Positions 27,790 through 37,587 of a DNA stretch of 64,000 nucleotides are shown piece after piece. Source of the stretch: Candidatus Gastranaerophilales bacterium (GTDB lineage: Bacteria > Cyanobacteriota > Vampirovibrionia > Gastranaerophilales > Gastranaerophilaceae). The position numbers were made by a program, and so were the translations under genes. Position 1 is the stretch's first letter, and each line of letters opens with the position of its first letter. The stretch spans positions 24,534 through 88,533 of the forward strand of contig CALUPU010000006.1 in assembly GCA_944322725.1 (NCBI GenBank). Reading direction: 5' to 3'. Under the pieces are notes generated by a model. The model was not told where the DNA came from. It saw only the letters and a program-made list of their open reading frames with translations, and did no database searches.

Positions 27790-28551
27790 TTACTCTCCTT
27801 TATCTTTTTGTTGATTTTGTTTTTGTCTGTTCTGGTTTCCGTTGTTGGACTGTCTGTACATAAGGTCGTTATACGGAAGGTTCTGGTCATCAAATCTTTG
27901 TTTAAGATAACCTATATTATTTCTGAGATATGCTTCGACTGCTTTGTCTCCAGGAATAAACTCTGCTGAGACCTTGCCTTTTGTATCCACTTTCAGTATT
28001 ACAGATACGTTATTGTCAAAATCTACACGTACGGGTTTTTGGTCGTTGTAGGCTTTTGTTATTAAATCCGTAAGAACTTTTGATGTTTGCTGGGTTTTAT
28101 ATGTCGGGCCTATTTCATCTGCAAATTTAATAAGTGTTGTATTTTCTCCGTTTTGCTGCATTGCAAACTGTTTGTTATCCACTAGGTCGGCAAAGAATTT
28201 TGCATCTTCTTTAGAAATTTTAACCGTGTCATAGTTGTACATTGATTTAAGATTTTTTATACTCTGTACGGTATCAAAGCCGAATTTGTTAATATACTGT
28301 TCGTTAATCATGTTCTGGTTTGGATTTTCTTGAGGGATTTGTTGTTCGATATTGGCTTTGTCAGTATTTTTAGGCTCTTCAAGAAGTTTTTTAAAATCGC
28401 TTTGATTTTCTTTTGAAGAATCTTCGGTTTTTTCTTCTTTTTTTGCAGGTTCGGATACTTTATCGCTTTTTTGTATTGACGGACTGTCGTTCACATTTAC
28501 CTGTGTTTGAGTTGATTCTGTTGTTGTCGGAGTACCGGCGGAGATGTTCAT
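27790..28551 (-). CDS. FliK-like flagellar hook-length control protein
   Basis: A 253-residue protein: a disordered, Lys/Glu/Gln-rich N-terminal half, then a compact C-terminal domain (about residues 150-235) with PVRVDFDNNVSVILKVD, GKVSAEFIPGD and LRNNIGYLKQRF, as in the FliK C-terminal (Flg_hook) domain. Position between fliJ and the hook gene matches the classical order fliJ-fliK-(flgD)-flgE; no flgD is seen. It ends with an Asn/Gln/Lys-rich tail. Confidence 0.7.
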   Translation of the reverse strand: MNISAGTPTTTESTQTQVNVNDSPSIQKSDKVSEPAKKEEKTEDSSKENQSDFKKLLEEPKNTDKANIEQQIPQENPNQNMINEQYINKFGFDTVQSIKNLKSMYNYDTVKISKEDAKFFADLVDNKQFAMQQNGENTTLIKFADEIGPTYKTQQTSKVLTDLITKAYNDQKPVRVDFDNNVSVILKVDTKGKVSAEFIPGDKAVEAYLRNNIGYLKQRFDDQNLPYNDLMYRQSNNGNQNRQKQNQQKDKGE

Positions 28552-28556
28552 TTTAT

Positions 28557-29078
28557 TTAATCCTTTGCTGGGGTTGTGTTTTGGGGTGTTGCTATTTCTT
28601 CGTTATAAAGAGGGTTTTGCATTAACTCTGCAAGTTCTTCTTCTTGTTTTTCCTTTGTTTTGGCAAAGTATTTTTGGATTGCCACTTCGGATAGTTGTTT
28701 TAGTTCTGCCTTTTTTTCTTCTTCTATATAGGCTTCTTTTGAATGCTCTTTGTGTTTTTCAAGAACTTTTACTGCTTTTTCGAGTTCTCTTAGTTTGTCT
28801 TTTTCTTCTTCCAGTGCTTCCTGTGCTTTTTGTCTGTCAGCTTCAAGTGCTTCACCTTTTACATACAAATGTTTCAGGTAGGTGTCATAAGCCTCGTACA
28901 TGGAAAAATCTGCGGAGCGCATGTTGATTCTTGTCTGGGATATTTCTTTATTGTTTCTGTCTATTAACCCTTCTATCTTGAGAACCAGAGCCTGTGCGTT
29001 TCGTACATTTTGGAGTTGTTCTTCTTTTTTGCGGATTCTGAAGTCCAGAATTTTTTGGAGTCTGTAACGAAAAGGCAT
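28557..29078 (-). CDS. fliJ: FliJ flagellar export chaperone
   Basis: A 173-residue, almost wholly coiled-coil protein that starts FRYRLQKILDFRIRKKEEQ, the FliJ signature, with the usual length (about 145-175). FliJ helps FliI ATPase and FlhA in flagellar export. It lies five bases before the FliK-like start. The rest of the flagellar genes are outside the window. Confidence 0.82.
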   Translation of the reverse strand: MPFRYRLQKILDFRIRKKEEQLQNVRNAQALVLKIEGLIDRNNKEISQTRINMRSADFSMYEAYDTYLKHLYVKGEALEADRQKAQEALEEEKDKLRELEKAVKVLEKHKEHSKEAYIEEEKKAELKQLSEVAIQKYFAKTKEKQEEELAELMQNPLYNEEIATPQNTTPAKD

Positions 29079-29375
29079 GGTATCCCACGATTTACTATTA
29101 CACTAATTCATTATTAAGTATTGCCCTAATGATTACTACATACGTTTGTATGATTATGTTTTAATAATACAAAATTAAAAGTCAAACCTTTGCTCTCTAT
29201 ATACTGAAAATCAGCGTAAAACAATTATTACAAATTGTAAAAAAGACTTTTATTCTGAAAATGCTGTGGTAGACTAGTTTATGGAGATTTGGGTAAATTT
29301 TCATCTATTCTGACTAGCAAAAAAATTTTTGAGAGTTCTTATATTATTAGGACTACATGCGATTTAAGGGAAAAT
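29079..29375. promoter_or_regulatory. Divergent intergenic region upstream of fliJ and the 29376 operon
   Basis: About 300 bases, very AT-rich. It must hold promoters in both directions. I see no convincing hairpin or small gene; a Shine-Dalgarno AAGGGA at about 29366 serves the 29376 gene. TTATTACAAATTGTAAAA near 29226-29243 is a weak inverted repeat. The longer reading frame running back to 29289 lacks a site. Confidence 0.35.
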
Positions 29376-30479
29376 ATGATTACTGTATCAAACGTAAGCA
29401 ACAATCAGTTTAATAATCCTGTAAATTCCGGTTCGCACTCCGGAGTGTCCGGCAAGACTTATATTGAACACAAGAAGCCCGACAATCGCACCTATAAGGA
29501 AGATAAACTTCTTGATAATACTTTTAAAAACAGAATGAATATCAGTATAAGCAAAATGCTTGATATTCCTTTGATTCATTTTCCCAGAGGTTTAAAAGGT
29601 GCACAGGATTATACCTTTTTTGAATATTTACAGACTGCAAAATTCCCCTATTATGTAGGCGGTCCTATTCTTGCTGCTTTATTCTATGCAGGTGTTAAAA
29701 AGGATAATTTTAAGTCGGCAAAAGCTGCCCGCGCTGTAGCTAAACATATGGCTCTGGGTGTAGGTTTGTATTATCTGGGTGCGGCTGCTGCAAAATCTAT
29801 AATAAATCATACTGTTAAGCTGTCGCGGGGTATTGATTTGAGGCATCCTGTTGCACAAGCTGTTTCCACAACAACAAATCAGACAGGTATGTATAAAAAA
29901 GATGTAGAGTTCCATACTGCATACGAAAGCTGTGAATTTACAAGAACTGATCTTTTATATGACAAAGAGGGCAAAACACCGGAAGAAATTAACAAAAATT
30001 ATATTGAACTGGGTAAAAAATACGGTGTAAAAGGAAATCCTGCAGATATTGATCAAACCGTAAAACCTTTGATTAAGAAGACGATAATTATGGCAAGAGC
30101 ATGGCAGTACGCTTTGACGGCTTTCTTTGTTACTCTCGGAATCGGTATGGCAAATCAGCCTGCGTGGACGGAATCTTCTGCAGACGGTTTTAAAAATACA
30201 ATCAGATACGGCATATTGGGAAGAAAAGTTTCTCTTAAAAATCGTATTAATAATACTAAGAAAGCTTTTTATGATTACACGATTAAACCTTTTGCAAAAA
30301 GCTTTATGCAATTCTGGAAAGGTCACAGCAAAGCTTCTTCAATTGTTGGAAAGTCTGTTATTCTTGCAACGGCAGTAGCTACTCTTACTGCAATTTCTTT
30401 GATAGTTGGAAAAACTTCCGCAAGAAGTCACAAAATTGAAAAAACAGATTCTCCGAAAGAAAATGAGGTGCAAAAATAG
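29376..30479 (+). CDS. Unknown membrane protein, first gene of a three-gene operon
   Basis: A 367-residue protein starting MITVSNVSNNQF with an AAGGGA site. After a polar N-terminal 60 residues, hydrophobic segments lie at about 95-115, 125-150, 235-255 and 325-350 (SVILATAVATLTAISLIVG). Between them are soluble charged parts. It has no signal peptide of the usual type. I do not recognise a family. It abuts the 30480 gene exactly (stop then ATG), and the two share style: a polar disordered N-terminus, Ala/Gly-rich helices and a positively charged tail. Confidence 0.6.
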   Translation: MITVSNVSNNQFNNPVNSGSHSGVSGKTYIEHKKPDNRTYKEDKLLDNTFKNRMNISISKMLDIPLIHFPRGLKGAQDYTFFEYLQTAKFPYYVGGPILAALFYAGVKKDNFKSAKAARAVAKHMALGVGLYYLGAAAAKSIINHTVKLSRGIDLRHPVAQAVSTTTNQTGMYKKDVEFHTAYESCEFTRTDLLYDKEGKTPEEINKNYIELGKKYGVKGNPADIDQTVKPLIKKTIIMARAWQYALTAFFVTLGIGMANQPAWTESSADGFKNTIRYGILGRKVSLKNRINNTKKAFYDYTIKPFAKSFMQFWKGHSKASSIVGKSVILATAVATLTAISLIVGKTSARSHKIEKTDSPKENEVQK

Positions 30480-33400
30480 ATGGGCAGTTTAATTAACTCT
30501 ATACCTGTTTATAAGCCTCAACAAGCGCCGCAGAAACCTGTTCCTGCTGTTTCTGTATCGTCTCATGCTGCGCCTTCTAACCGTTTACTCAGTGACATTA
30601 TTAACAAATATCCGCAGGATAAGATTTATACATATGTTCCTGCTGAGCCGTTAAGTCCGGCAAGAACAAAGCCGGTTGGGGTTTCTGCCAGAAAACCTTC
30701 AGGTGAACTTATTAAGGAGAATTTTTTCCAGTCTGTAGGCCGCACTGTAAAATCATACGGCGATTATGCAAAATATTTTTATAATGCTGCATTCAAAGGC
30801 GAAGGAAAAGATTATACGGTAGGCAAAATCAATGACCTTTCTATCAGAGCAGGTTCTCTGGGGATTGCTACTGTGCTTGCTGCTTCAAAAATATTTCCGT
30901 TTGCAAGAGGTATGGAGTTTGTCGGTCTGGCAACATGGTTTGCCTCAATGGCTGTATGGCCGAAAATTCTCGGGGCGCCAATCAAAGCTTTGTATGGTGT
31001 TGACATAAATCAGAAATACAAGAATTCCGACGGGATGATTAAAGATGTTTTTGAAGACAATCAATACCGTCCGATGGATATTTACAGATATGCCGACAAA
31101 AATGGAAAACCTTTAACTAAAGAAGAGTACTTTAAAAAGTATGACCATGAATATGTTTATCTTGAAAAAATCGGTGACAAACTCGGGCTGGACAAAGATA
31201 TCAAGAACAGAAACGAAGCAACCATGAATAAGATGGGGCAGGTTGCTGTTCAGGGAAGAACTCTGTGGATGATGACAGCCGGTGTTATGACGCCTGTTGT
31301 TTCTTCTATTGTTGCGGATGCTGCCCAGAAGCCTCTTAAAGATGCAATTGAAAAAACAAGATATACAAAAAATGAGAATATTCTTATAAAATTGGAATCT
31401 AATGTAAGGGAACTTTTAGGTGAAAAGGGTAATGTAAAAGTTACTGACATAGACAAGATTTATGAAAAACTGGATTTAAAAGTTTCTCCTAATGTCGAAC
31501 ATCGTTTCAACTCTCTTCTTTCGGAAAACGGTGAATTGACACAGGCGCAATTTAACGAGTTAAACAGATTTTTTGAAAAAAGATTCTATGGTACGGGATA
31601 CTATGATTCTGTTCGTGCTGCAATGAGCAAAGACAGCAAAATGACAGAGCCTGTTATCAATTTAACCGAAGAACTGAAAAATAAACTTGTGGAAATTTCC
31701 AGACAGTCTTTTGAAGAAGTAATTAATGCTCTGCCGGAAAGCTATAAACGCCAGATTCCCGAAAAAATCTCTAACTATGCAGGCATGAGCGAAAATGAAA
31801 TAAAAGCTTTGTTCGATGATATGTTTGTCCAGGGCAATGTTCGTCTTAATCTGCAGCAATCTATTGCGTTGAAAGACAGAATGCCTGCTTATGCTATTGC
31901 ACGTTTTGAAGAAGTTAAAGGTCGTAATCCTTTCTTAGTCAAACTTGTCAGTAATGCAAGAATTAAAATGAACGAAAAGCTTAATGCTCTTTATGAATCA
32001 GAGAAACGATATATTGTTTCCGCTGATGAGATGAAGAAATTATTCCGTTTCGGAGAATTGAATCGTCAGTTAAAAGGCAGATTGAGCCTGTTTGAACGCG
32101 CTACTATCAAGAATATTTCCGAAGCAGCAACAGCTGTTGCCTGGGAAAGGGTTCCTCAAGAATATCTCAAGGCGCTTGGATTCAGCAACAAAGAACTGGC
32201 TGCTCTTGCGATATCAGATTCATCTTTTGCAAGCAAGATTATTACAAAAAGATTTGAAGCTATTGCCTCTAAACCCGAAGAGTATCAAAAAGTAATCAAG
32301 ACAATGTCCGAGTTTGCGAAGAAAGCTGTTTCCAAAGAAGAAAAAGCCGTTATTCGTTTAATAGGAACTATTGATAATCCGGGTGTTTTGATAAAAGTTA
32401 AAGAATTAATGGAATCTGTTGCGCAGGCAAACTTCGGTCACAACATGCAAGAAACTATAACTGCTTCTTATATGCAAAAAATTCGAAATGTTCAACGTAA
32501 GATGAGAAATACGGTTGATTCTTTTGTTCGTCCGATAAAAGCTCTTGATTTGTTCCACAGAATTGATGATGCTGTCAGCTGGGTTGTCGGTGCTGCGGAA
32601 GAAGGCAGAGGCGGATTTGCGGAACGCAAGAATAATCCAGCTTATCATATGTTTGAAAATATGTCTTATGCTAAGGCAAGAAAATCCGTTAACAGATATC
32701 TTAAAGATATTATTCTGCAAAAGAACGATATCAATAACTGGACAACAAAAATGGAACATGATTTGCCCGGTGCAAAAAGAGGTTTGAAGTACTCAAAAGA
32801 TGTATTGTGCACCGTAGCTGACGTGATATTTGAGGAACTTCATCCTGATACAGTTCGTGCAATCAGAGGTGAAATCCCTGAGAAATTTGCAGCAAATGAA
32901 GATTTTATTACCAAGATTAATGCTAATAACAGGGTGATGAAGGCTAAGTTCCTGCGTATAAAAAATGAACTTACTAAAGAAGACACTCTGGTTATGCAGA
33001 GTCTTGGAGATATTGTTGAGATTTTGAAAAACGGCAGTCCTAATGCTAAGGAAGCAAGAGTTAAAGCTGCAAAACTTTTGCAAGAGATTATAAAGGACAA
33101 ACTTACGGATGTACGGTCTAACTGGGATCTTAACGAACTTAAGAATTATAAGACTGTTTTAGATGATTTTATTACTAATAAAGCCTATTCTGTAATGCCG
33201 AATGGTGAAAAATATGGTATTCAAGGTGCTATTGATTTATTAACTAAAAAAGGAAGTATGACTGAATTCTGGTCTTCAAACAAGGCTATATCTGAATCTA
33301 CCGGTAAAAATATCACAGATTTCCTTTCTTCTGCCGCTCAGAATGTAAGAGCAAGAAATAAATGGACAAAACTTGTATACGGTTTATTGTTTGGAACTCT

Positions 33401-33500
33401 TGCCGTATCTGCTGTTACTATTGCTCGTATGGGCAGAACAAATATATTTAACACTGATAAATACGAATATAAAAACAAAGCCGAAGGAGCCGACAGATAA
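30480..33500 (+). CDS. Very large unknown membrane-anchored protein (1006 aa)
   Basis: A 1006-residue protein. The first 80 residues are Pro/Ala/Ser-rich and disordered. Hydrophobic segments occur at about residues 115-140 and 145-165 and again at 260-280, and a final transmembrane helix at about 965-990 (VYGLLFGTLAVSAVTIARMG). The middle 600 residues are a charged, mostly helical soluble region with motifs such as LSRQSFEEVINALP and a KFLRIKNELTKEDTLVMQ helix. I recognise no family. It starts immediately after the previous stop and overlaps the next start by one base, so the three genes form one unit; its size suggests a scaffold or compartment protein. Confidence 0.65.
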   Translation: MGSLINSIPVYKPQQAPQKPVPAVSVSSHAAPSNRLLSDIINKYPQDKIYTYVPAEPLSPARTKPVGVSARKPSGELIKENFFQSVGRTVKSYGDYAKYFYNAAFKGEGKDYTVGKINDLSIRAGSLGIATVLAASKIFPFARGMEFVGLATWFASMAVWPKILGAPIKALYGVDINQKYKNSDGMIKDVFEDNQYRPMDIYRYADKNGKPLTKEEYFKKYDHEYVYLEKIGDKLGLDKDIKNRNEATMNKMGQVAVQGRTLWMMTAGVMTPVVSSIVADAAQKPLKDAIEKTRYTKNENILIKLESNVRELLGEKGNVKVTDIDKIYEKLDLKVSPNVEHRFNSLLSENGELTQAQFNELNRFFEKRFYGTGYYDSVRAAMSKDSKMTEPVINLTEELKNKLVEISRQSFEEVINALPESYKRQIPEKISNYAGMSENEIKALFDDMFVQGNVRLNLQQSIALKDRMPAYAIARFEEVKGRNPFLVKLVSNARIKMNEKLNALYESEKRYIVSADEMKKLFRFGELNRQLKGRLSLFERATIKNISEAATAVAWERVPQEYLKALGFSNKELAALAISDSSFASKIITKRFEAIASKPEEYQKVIKTMSEFAKKAVSKEEKAVIRLIGTIDNPGVLIKVKELMESVAQANFGHNMQETITASYMQKIRNVQRKMRNTVDSFVRPIKALDLFHRIDDAVSWVVGAAEEGRGGFAERKNNPAYHMFENMSYAKARKSVNRYLKDIILQKNDINNWTTKMEHDLPGAKRGLKYSKDVLCTVADVIFEELHPDTVRAIRGEIPEKFAANEDFITKINANNRVMKAKFLRIKNELTKEDTLVMQSLGDIVEILKNGSPNAKEARVKAAKLLQEIIKDKLTDVRSNWDLNELKNYKTVLDDFITNKAYSVMPNGEKYGIQGAIDLLTKKGSMTEFWSSNKAISESTGKNITDFLSSAAQNVRARNKWTKLVYGLLFGTLAVSAVTIARMGRTNIFNTDKYEYKNKAEGADR

Positions 33501-35746
33501 TGATATTGAATAACATTACATCTTATACTCCGCATGTGAATTTTAATTTTAAGGCATCTTTGCTTAATCAGATGATGCAAAAAAACGCTGCTTCTTCTGT
33601 TTCGATTCCTTCTGAAAATACATATATCCCGAACACAAATCCTGGGTATATTCCGGTTGTTTCACCTGCTGCTGAAAAATATAATAAATCAGTGCGTCAG
33701 GGCAGTCTGCTTACATCAATGATAAACAGGTTGAATCCGTCTATATCCGTACCTGTAGCTGCTCCTGCTGCTGTTTCTCCGTCAGCGGTGATTCCGGTTC
33801 AGGGGTATAGGAATAACCTGCGTTCAATGTTCCAGAATAATCAGGCAGTTATCTATGCAATGATACCGAGAACTTTTAATGCTAAAGATACTGACGGAAA
33901 CGGACTTATTGAAGGTGATGAAGAGCCCGGATATTTTACAAACATGGTTGAGCGCCTTGATGAATTAAAAACATACGGTATCAATACTTTACACTGGCTG
34001 CCGATAAATCCCCCGGGTGAAAAAGCCGCAAAGGGTAATGCAGGTTCTGTATATGCTCCTAAAGACTATTTGACGATAGATCCGGCTCTTGATGATCCGA
34101 GAAATCCTATGTCTGTTAATGAAGAGGCAAAGTATGCTATAAATGAATGCCACAAAAGAGGCATTAAGGTTATGGTAGACCTGCCAAGCTGCATGTCTGT
34201 AGATTTGTATGATGCAAGAGAGGATTTGAGAGCTACTGATGCAAACAACAATCCTAAAACTCCTGAAGGCTGGGAGGATATAAGGATGTTCAACCCCTGG
34301 GAAGATGCTGATCGTAAAATTTTGAACAGAGCACTTCTCGATTATCACAAGAAATTTATTGATTTGTGTTTGGAACTCGGTATAGACGGTATAAGAGCAG
34401 ATGTAGGAAGAGCCAAACCGCCGGAATTCTGGGATGAACTTATTTCATACACCAGAAGCAAAGATTCTGAATTCGCTTTTCTTGCGGAATGCTATACATA
34501 CGAAGATGCTTCTCCTATGAAAAATATGCCTGCTGATCGTCCGGAAGAAGCTTTAGAGTCAGGATTTGACTCTTTCTACGGTCAGTACCACATATTCCAT
34601 CAGTGGAAAGCAAAAGATTTTCATAAATTTGTTGAACAGAGTCTTGATATGACAAAAAATCATGATAAGGGTAAGTCACTAATAGGTTCGTTTGCTACAC
34701 ACGATGACAAGAGCCCTATGTCTAACGGCGGTCCTGATTATTGCATGATGACAAATGTTGTGCAGGCTACACTGCCCATGACCAACCCTTATATAGTAAC
34801 CGGTTTTGAGTCAGGTGACAGATATATTTATAAATATAAGGATGAATTTGTACACAGGACATTTAACGAGTTGCTTGAATTGCCTCTTTACAAAGGGACA
34901 GTTGAAAGTTTATTGACTTTAATTGATGCCAAATTGTACATGGATGAACTTAACGAATCAGGCAATAGCAATATGACAATAGGTCAGTTGTCTCAGGATT
35001 CTAAATATTCAAAAATTGTTGACGCACTTTCTTCATTTGAAAATATAAACAAGTTTATACAAAGTAATCCTTCTATAACACTTGCACAAATCCAAAATAT
35101 ACCTGTATTAAAAGAGGACTTTGGATATGTTCAGACGCTTTATAATCAGGTAAAATCATTGAAAGTTCTAATGAAATCAGATAATGCGAGAAATATGAGT
35201 ATAGAACAGCTGAGCAAATCTCCTGAATTTAAGAACATAATTCAATATTTTGAAAATTATTTCCTGACAAAAGACAATATAAAATATTATGTTTCACCTG
35301 AACATGTGGATATTTTTAACAAGGCTGCAAAACCGGAAGGAGACAATCCTGAAATAGGTCAGCACTTCGGCTATCTTATGAACTGTGTAAGACCAAAATA
35401 CGGTGAATTGATTACAAAGGGTAATTATATAGAACTGAATGTAAAAAATAACGGCAGGGATGAGGTTATTGCCTATGCAAGATGCAAAGACGGCAAGACA
35501 CTTGTTACAATTGTGAACCATGATGTAAATGCGAGACAGAAGGTTAAAGTTGAAATCCCCGGTCTGAAGTCTACTCAGGTTCTTACTGATTTATCGCCTA
35601 AATACGGCACAGGCAGCAGCTGGGCAGCAAAAGAAAATGAAATAGAGATTGATTTGGGTCCTGCTCAGGCTCACATATTCGAAGTAGACACGCCTTATCT
35701 TACGGAATCAGTAAGTCCTGACAAAGTATTCCAGCAGAATTTATAA
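33500..35746 (+). CDS. GH13 (alpha-amylase family) glycosidase with an EF-hand-like insertion
   Basis: A 748-residue protein without a signal peptide. Residues 1-115 are a polar linker (including VNFNFKASLL). From 115 the GH13 barrel begins: strand 1 AVIYAMIPRTF, then an EF-hand-like loop DTDGNGLIEGDE (130-141), region I VMVDLPSCMS, region II GIRADVGR with nucleophile Asp301, region III FLAECYT with Glu330, and region IV THDD with Asp402. All three catalytic residues are present. A beta-sandwich-like C-terminal domain follows residue 650. A helical insertion of about 150 residues (about 460-610) sits before it. Substrate is probably an alpha-glucan, inside the cell or exported by an unknown route. 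Confidence 0.8.
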   Translation: MILNNITSYTPHVNFNFKASLLNQMMQKNAASSVSIPSENTYIPNTNPGYIPVVSPAAEKYNKSVRQGSLLTSMINRLNPSISVPVAAPAAVSPSAVIPVQGYRNNLRSMFQNNQAVIYAMIPRTFNAKDTDGNGLIEGDEEPGYFTNMVERLDELKTYGINTLHWLPINPPGEKAAKGNAGSVYAPKDYLTIDPALDDPRNPMSVNEEAKYAINECHKRGIKVMVDLPSCMSVDLYDAREDLRATDANNNPKTPEGWEDIRMFNPWEDADRKILNRALLDYHKKFIDLCLELGIDGIRADVGRAKPPEFWDELISYTRSKDSEFAFLAECYTYEDASPMKNMPADRPEEALESGFDSFYGQYHIFHQWKAKDFHKFVEQSLDMTKNHDKGKSLIGSFATHDDKSPMSNGGPDYCMMTNVVQATLPMTNPYIVTGFESGDRYIYKYKDEFVHRTFNELLELPLYKGTVESLLTLIDAKLYMDELNESGNSNMTIGQLSQDSKYSKIVDALSSFENINKFIQSNPSITLAQIQNIPVLKEDFGYVQTLYNQVKSLKVLMKSDNARNMSIEQLSKSPEFKNIIQYFENYFLTKDNIKYYVSPEHVDIFNKAAKPEGDNPEIGQHFGYLMNCVRPKYGELITKGNYIELNVKNNGRDEVIAYARCKDGKTLVTIVNHDVNARQKVKVEIPGLKSTQVLTDLSPKYGTGSSWAAKENEIEIDLGPAQAHIFEVDTPYLTESVSPDKVFQQNL

Positions 35747-35781
35747 TTTGTCTGAAAATTTGAGACAGGAAAAATTTTGAA

Positions 35782-36027
35782 TTAGACTTCTAAGAAGAGT
35801 TTTCTTCCTACGATATTAGGTTTGCCGTTATAATAACCCGCAAAATAACCGCCTCTTACAGGCTGGTTTTTGCCGTAAAAGTTCGTATTTACAGATGAAT
35901 TTGACATAAAAGGATTAGATGATTGTGCTGCAAAAGGGTTTACCGATGCGGGTTTGACCGGTGCAATTGCTGTTGATCTTGATGGAGTGAGTGCTTTTGA
36001 TATGAAGCCTACGAGATTTTCAATCAT
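35782..36027 (-). CDS. Small unknown protein (81 aa), convergent with the GH13 gene
   Basis: An 81-residue protein with an AAAGGA site. The N-terminal half is Pro/Ser/Ala-rich (IAPVKPASVNPFAAQ), the C-terminal 25 residues are compact and aromatic (GGYFAGYYNGKPNIVGRKLFLEV), looking like a short conserved terminal motif. The start MIENLVGFISKAL is amphipathic. Family unknown. Its Pro/Ser-rich style resembles the N-termini of the neighbouring operon's proteins, so the two may be functionally linked. Confidence 0.5.
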   Translation of the reverse strand: MIENLVGFISKALTPSRSTAIAPVKPASVNPFAAQSSNPFMSNSSVNTNFYGKNQPVRGGYFAGYYNGKPNIVGRKLFLEV

Positions 36028-36233
36028 AATAATCCTTTCCGGAATCTAAAAGGCGGGGAACCGACCGAATCCTAATTTACCACTTTTTTGTTTATAAGAA
36101 TAATTTAGTATTAGTCATGATTATTATAATACTTTATTAAAATTTGTTAAGAGTATTTTTCAAAAAATCACCCGAACTGCGTATGCAAACAGAGTTTGGA
36201 AGTGGCAGAATATTATCAACAGGAGATGAGTTT

Positions 36234-36440
36234 ATGATAAAAAAATGTCCTTTTAATTTTGATGCCTGCACACCGGAATGTGCTTTATTTATTGCTCCTA
36301 CAGACTTAAATGAGTTGGTTTCAAATCGTTTAACAAGTATTGGTGTTTATGACAGGACTCATGGTATGTGTTCTTTTAAAAATCACGCGTTAGCAAAAAG
36401 CAGAGAAATTTTTGAAAAAAGTCAGGCAAATAAATTTTAA
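36234..36440 (+). CDS. Small Cys-rich unknown protein (68 aa)
   Basis: A 68-residue protein with an AGGAG site, starting MIKKCPFNFDACTPECALF and containing four cysteines (three in the first 17 residues and one in MCSFKNHA), so it may bind zinc or an iron-sulfur centre. The longer frame running back to 36144 lacks a site. Family unknown. It lies between the 81-residue gene and the 36470 gene. Confidence 0.5.
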   Translation: MIKKCPFNFDACTPECALFIAPTDLNELVSNRLTSIGVYDRTHGMCSFKNHALAKSREIFEKSQANKF

Positions 36441-36469
36441 TTTTTAGAAAAACTTATTATACTTAAATC

Positions 36470-37453
36470 ATGAGTGAGATTAATCTCGGACAATTTATAA
36501 AAAATGTGTTTGATTACAGCACAGGCAAGCCTCCTGCTCAGCAGCCCGGAAAGGTTGCTAACGAGAATTTTCAGCGTGCACAAAACGAAGCAATGAAAAT
36601 GGTTCAGCAGACTGCCCAGAATATTGCAAATAACTTTGTGCGTCAGCAGGACATACTCAACACACAGATGATGTTAAAAGAACTGTCAAATGTGGAAAAG
36701 TCATGGCTGATGAAAAACATGTTTAATTTTCCTGAGAATATTGCGCAGCTTCTGGAACAGATTGTTACACAGGGCAAAGCCGTAAGTGCTAAAGAGTTGT
36801 CATTGCTGATGACGCAGGAATTGGATATATCAAAACTTCTTGTACTTTTACAGACCAACGGCAAGACCGCATTGGACAAGCTTGCAAAGATGATTGCTAC
36901 AATGAACCAATCCGGGATATATAACACCCAGCAGTTAAAAGAAATGTCTGTTTTGATAAATGCCTGTATACCTGCAAATGATGCTTCTCAGGCGCAGATA
37001 TTGAAGAGTTTTATGGTTATGTATCTGCCCTGGCTGCCTTTAAACGAAAGTGCCGGTTTTAATTTTGGTGCGGATGCTGCCTCAGAAGAAGGCAAAAGTG
37101 CCGGTGATGACACTATAACGATTGTTATTACTACTAAAAACTACGGCATTGTTAAAATTCTTTTGTTTAAAGAAAAAAATGCTTTTTCCATGGATGTTAA
37201 TTGCAGCGAGGATTTCCCTAAAGAGCGTTTTAATGAATCTGTCAAAGGAGAGAACGCGCTTCATCTTGAGTCTAATCCGACATACACGGTCAGAAAATCA
37301 CAGGAAAATGATAAAGAAAATGAGTTGAAAGTAGAGTTTTCAAAGTCTGCAAAAATTTCTCCTCAGTTATTGATAATTGTGCATGCAATAATCAGGATAG
37401 TTACAGAGTTGGACAAGATAGGTTCTTTACAGCAACAGAGAAAAAACTCTTAA
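36470..37453 (+). CDS. Unknown protein, possibly FliK-like
   Basis: A 327-residue protein: helical N-terminal half with Gln-rich segments, then a beta-rich C-terminal part (about 190-290) with MYLPWLPLNE, TITIVITTKNYGIVKILLF and VNCSEDFPKE. This arrangement resembles a FliK-like hook-length or secretion-ruler C-terminal domain, but the match is weak. No signal peptide. There is no Shine-Dalgarno; TATACT lies six bases before the ATG, so the message may be leaderless. Confidence 0.45.
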   Translation: MSEINLGQFIKNVFDYSTGKPPAQQPGKVANENFQRAQNEAMKMVQQTAQNIANNFVRQQDILNTQMMLKELSNVEKSWLMKNMFNFPENIAQLLEQIVTQGKAVSAKELSLLMTQELDISKLLVLLQTNGKTALDKLAKMIATMNQSGIYNTQQLKEMSVLINACIPANDASQAQILKSFMVMYLPWLPLNESAGFNFGADAASEEGKSAGDDTITIVITTKNYGIVKILLFKEKNAFSMDVNCSEDFPKERFNESVKGENALHLESNPTYTVRKSQENDKENELKVEFSKSAKISPQLLIIVHAIIRIVTELDKIGSLQQQRKNS

Positions 37454-37587
37454 GCTGTTTTTATATTTTGTGTTTTCAATGCTTTTTCATATGCAAGAGA
37501 TTTTAAAAGGCTTGCTTTTAAAACATCGTTCAATGATTCGTGTTTTTTGTAGATAGAATTTTCTTTTCTGTCAGAGTATTTTTTCAT
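37450..37587 (-). CDS. Small unknown basic protein (45 aa), coupled to aroF
   Basis: A 45-residue helical, Lys-rich frame (MKKYSDRKENSIYKKHESL...). Its ATG overlaps the stop of aroF by one base (TAATG), a classical translational coupling, and it ends opposite the end of the 36470 gene. Function unknown. It is supported mainly by the coupling and the composition. Confidence 0.45.
   Translation of the reverse strand: MKKYSDRKENSIYKKHESLNDVLKASLLKSLAYEKALKTQNIKTA

Noticed and set aside
29289..29375. Longer start for the 29376 gene
   Set aside because: No ribosome-binding site at 29289, whereas AAGGGA precedes ATG 29376.
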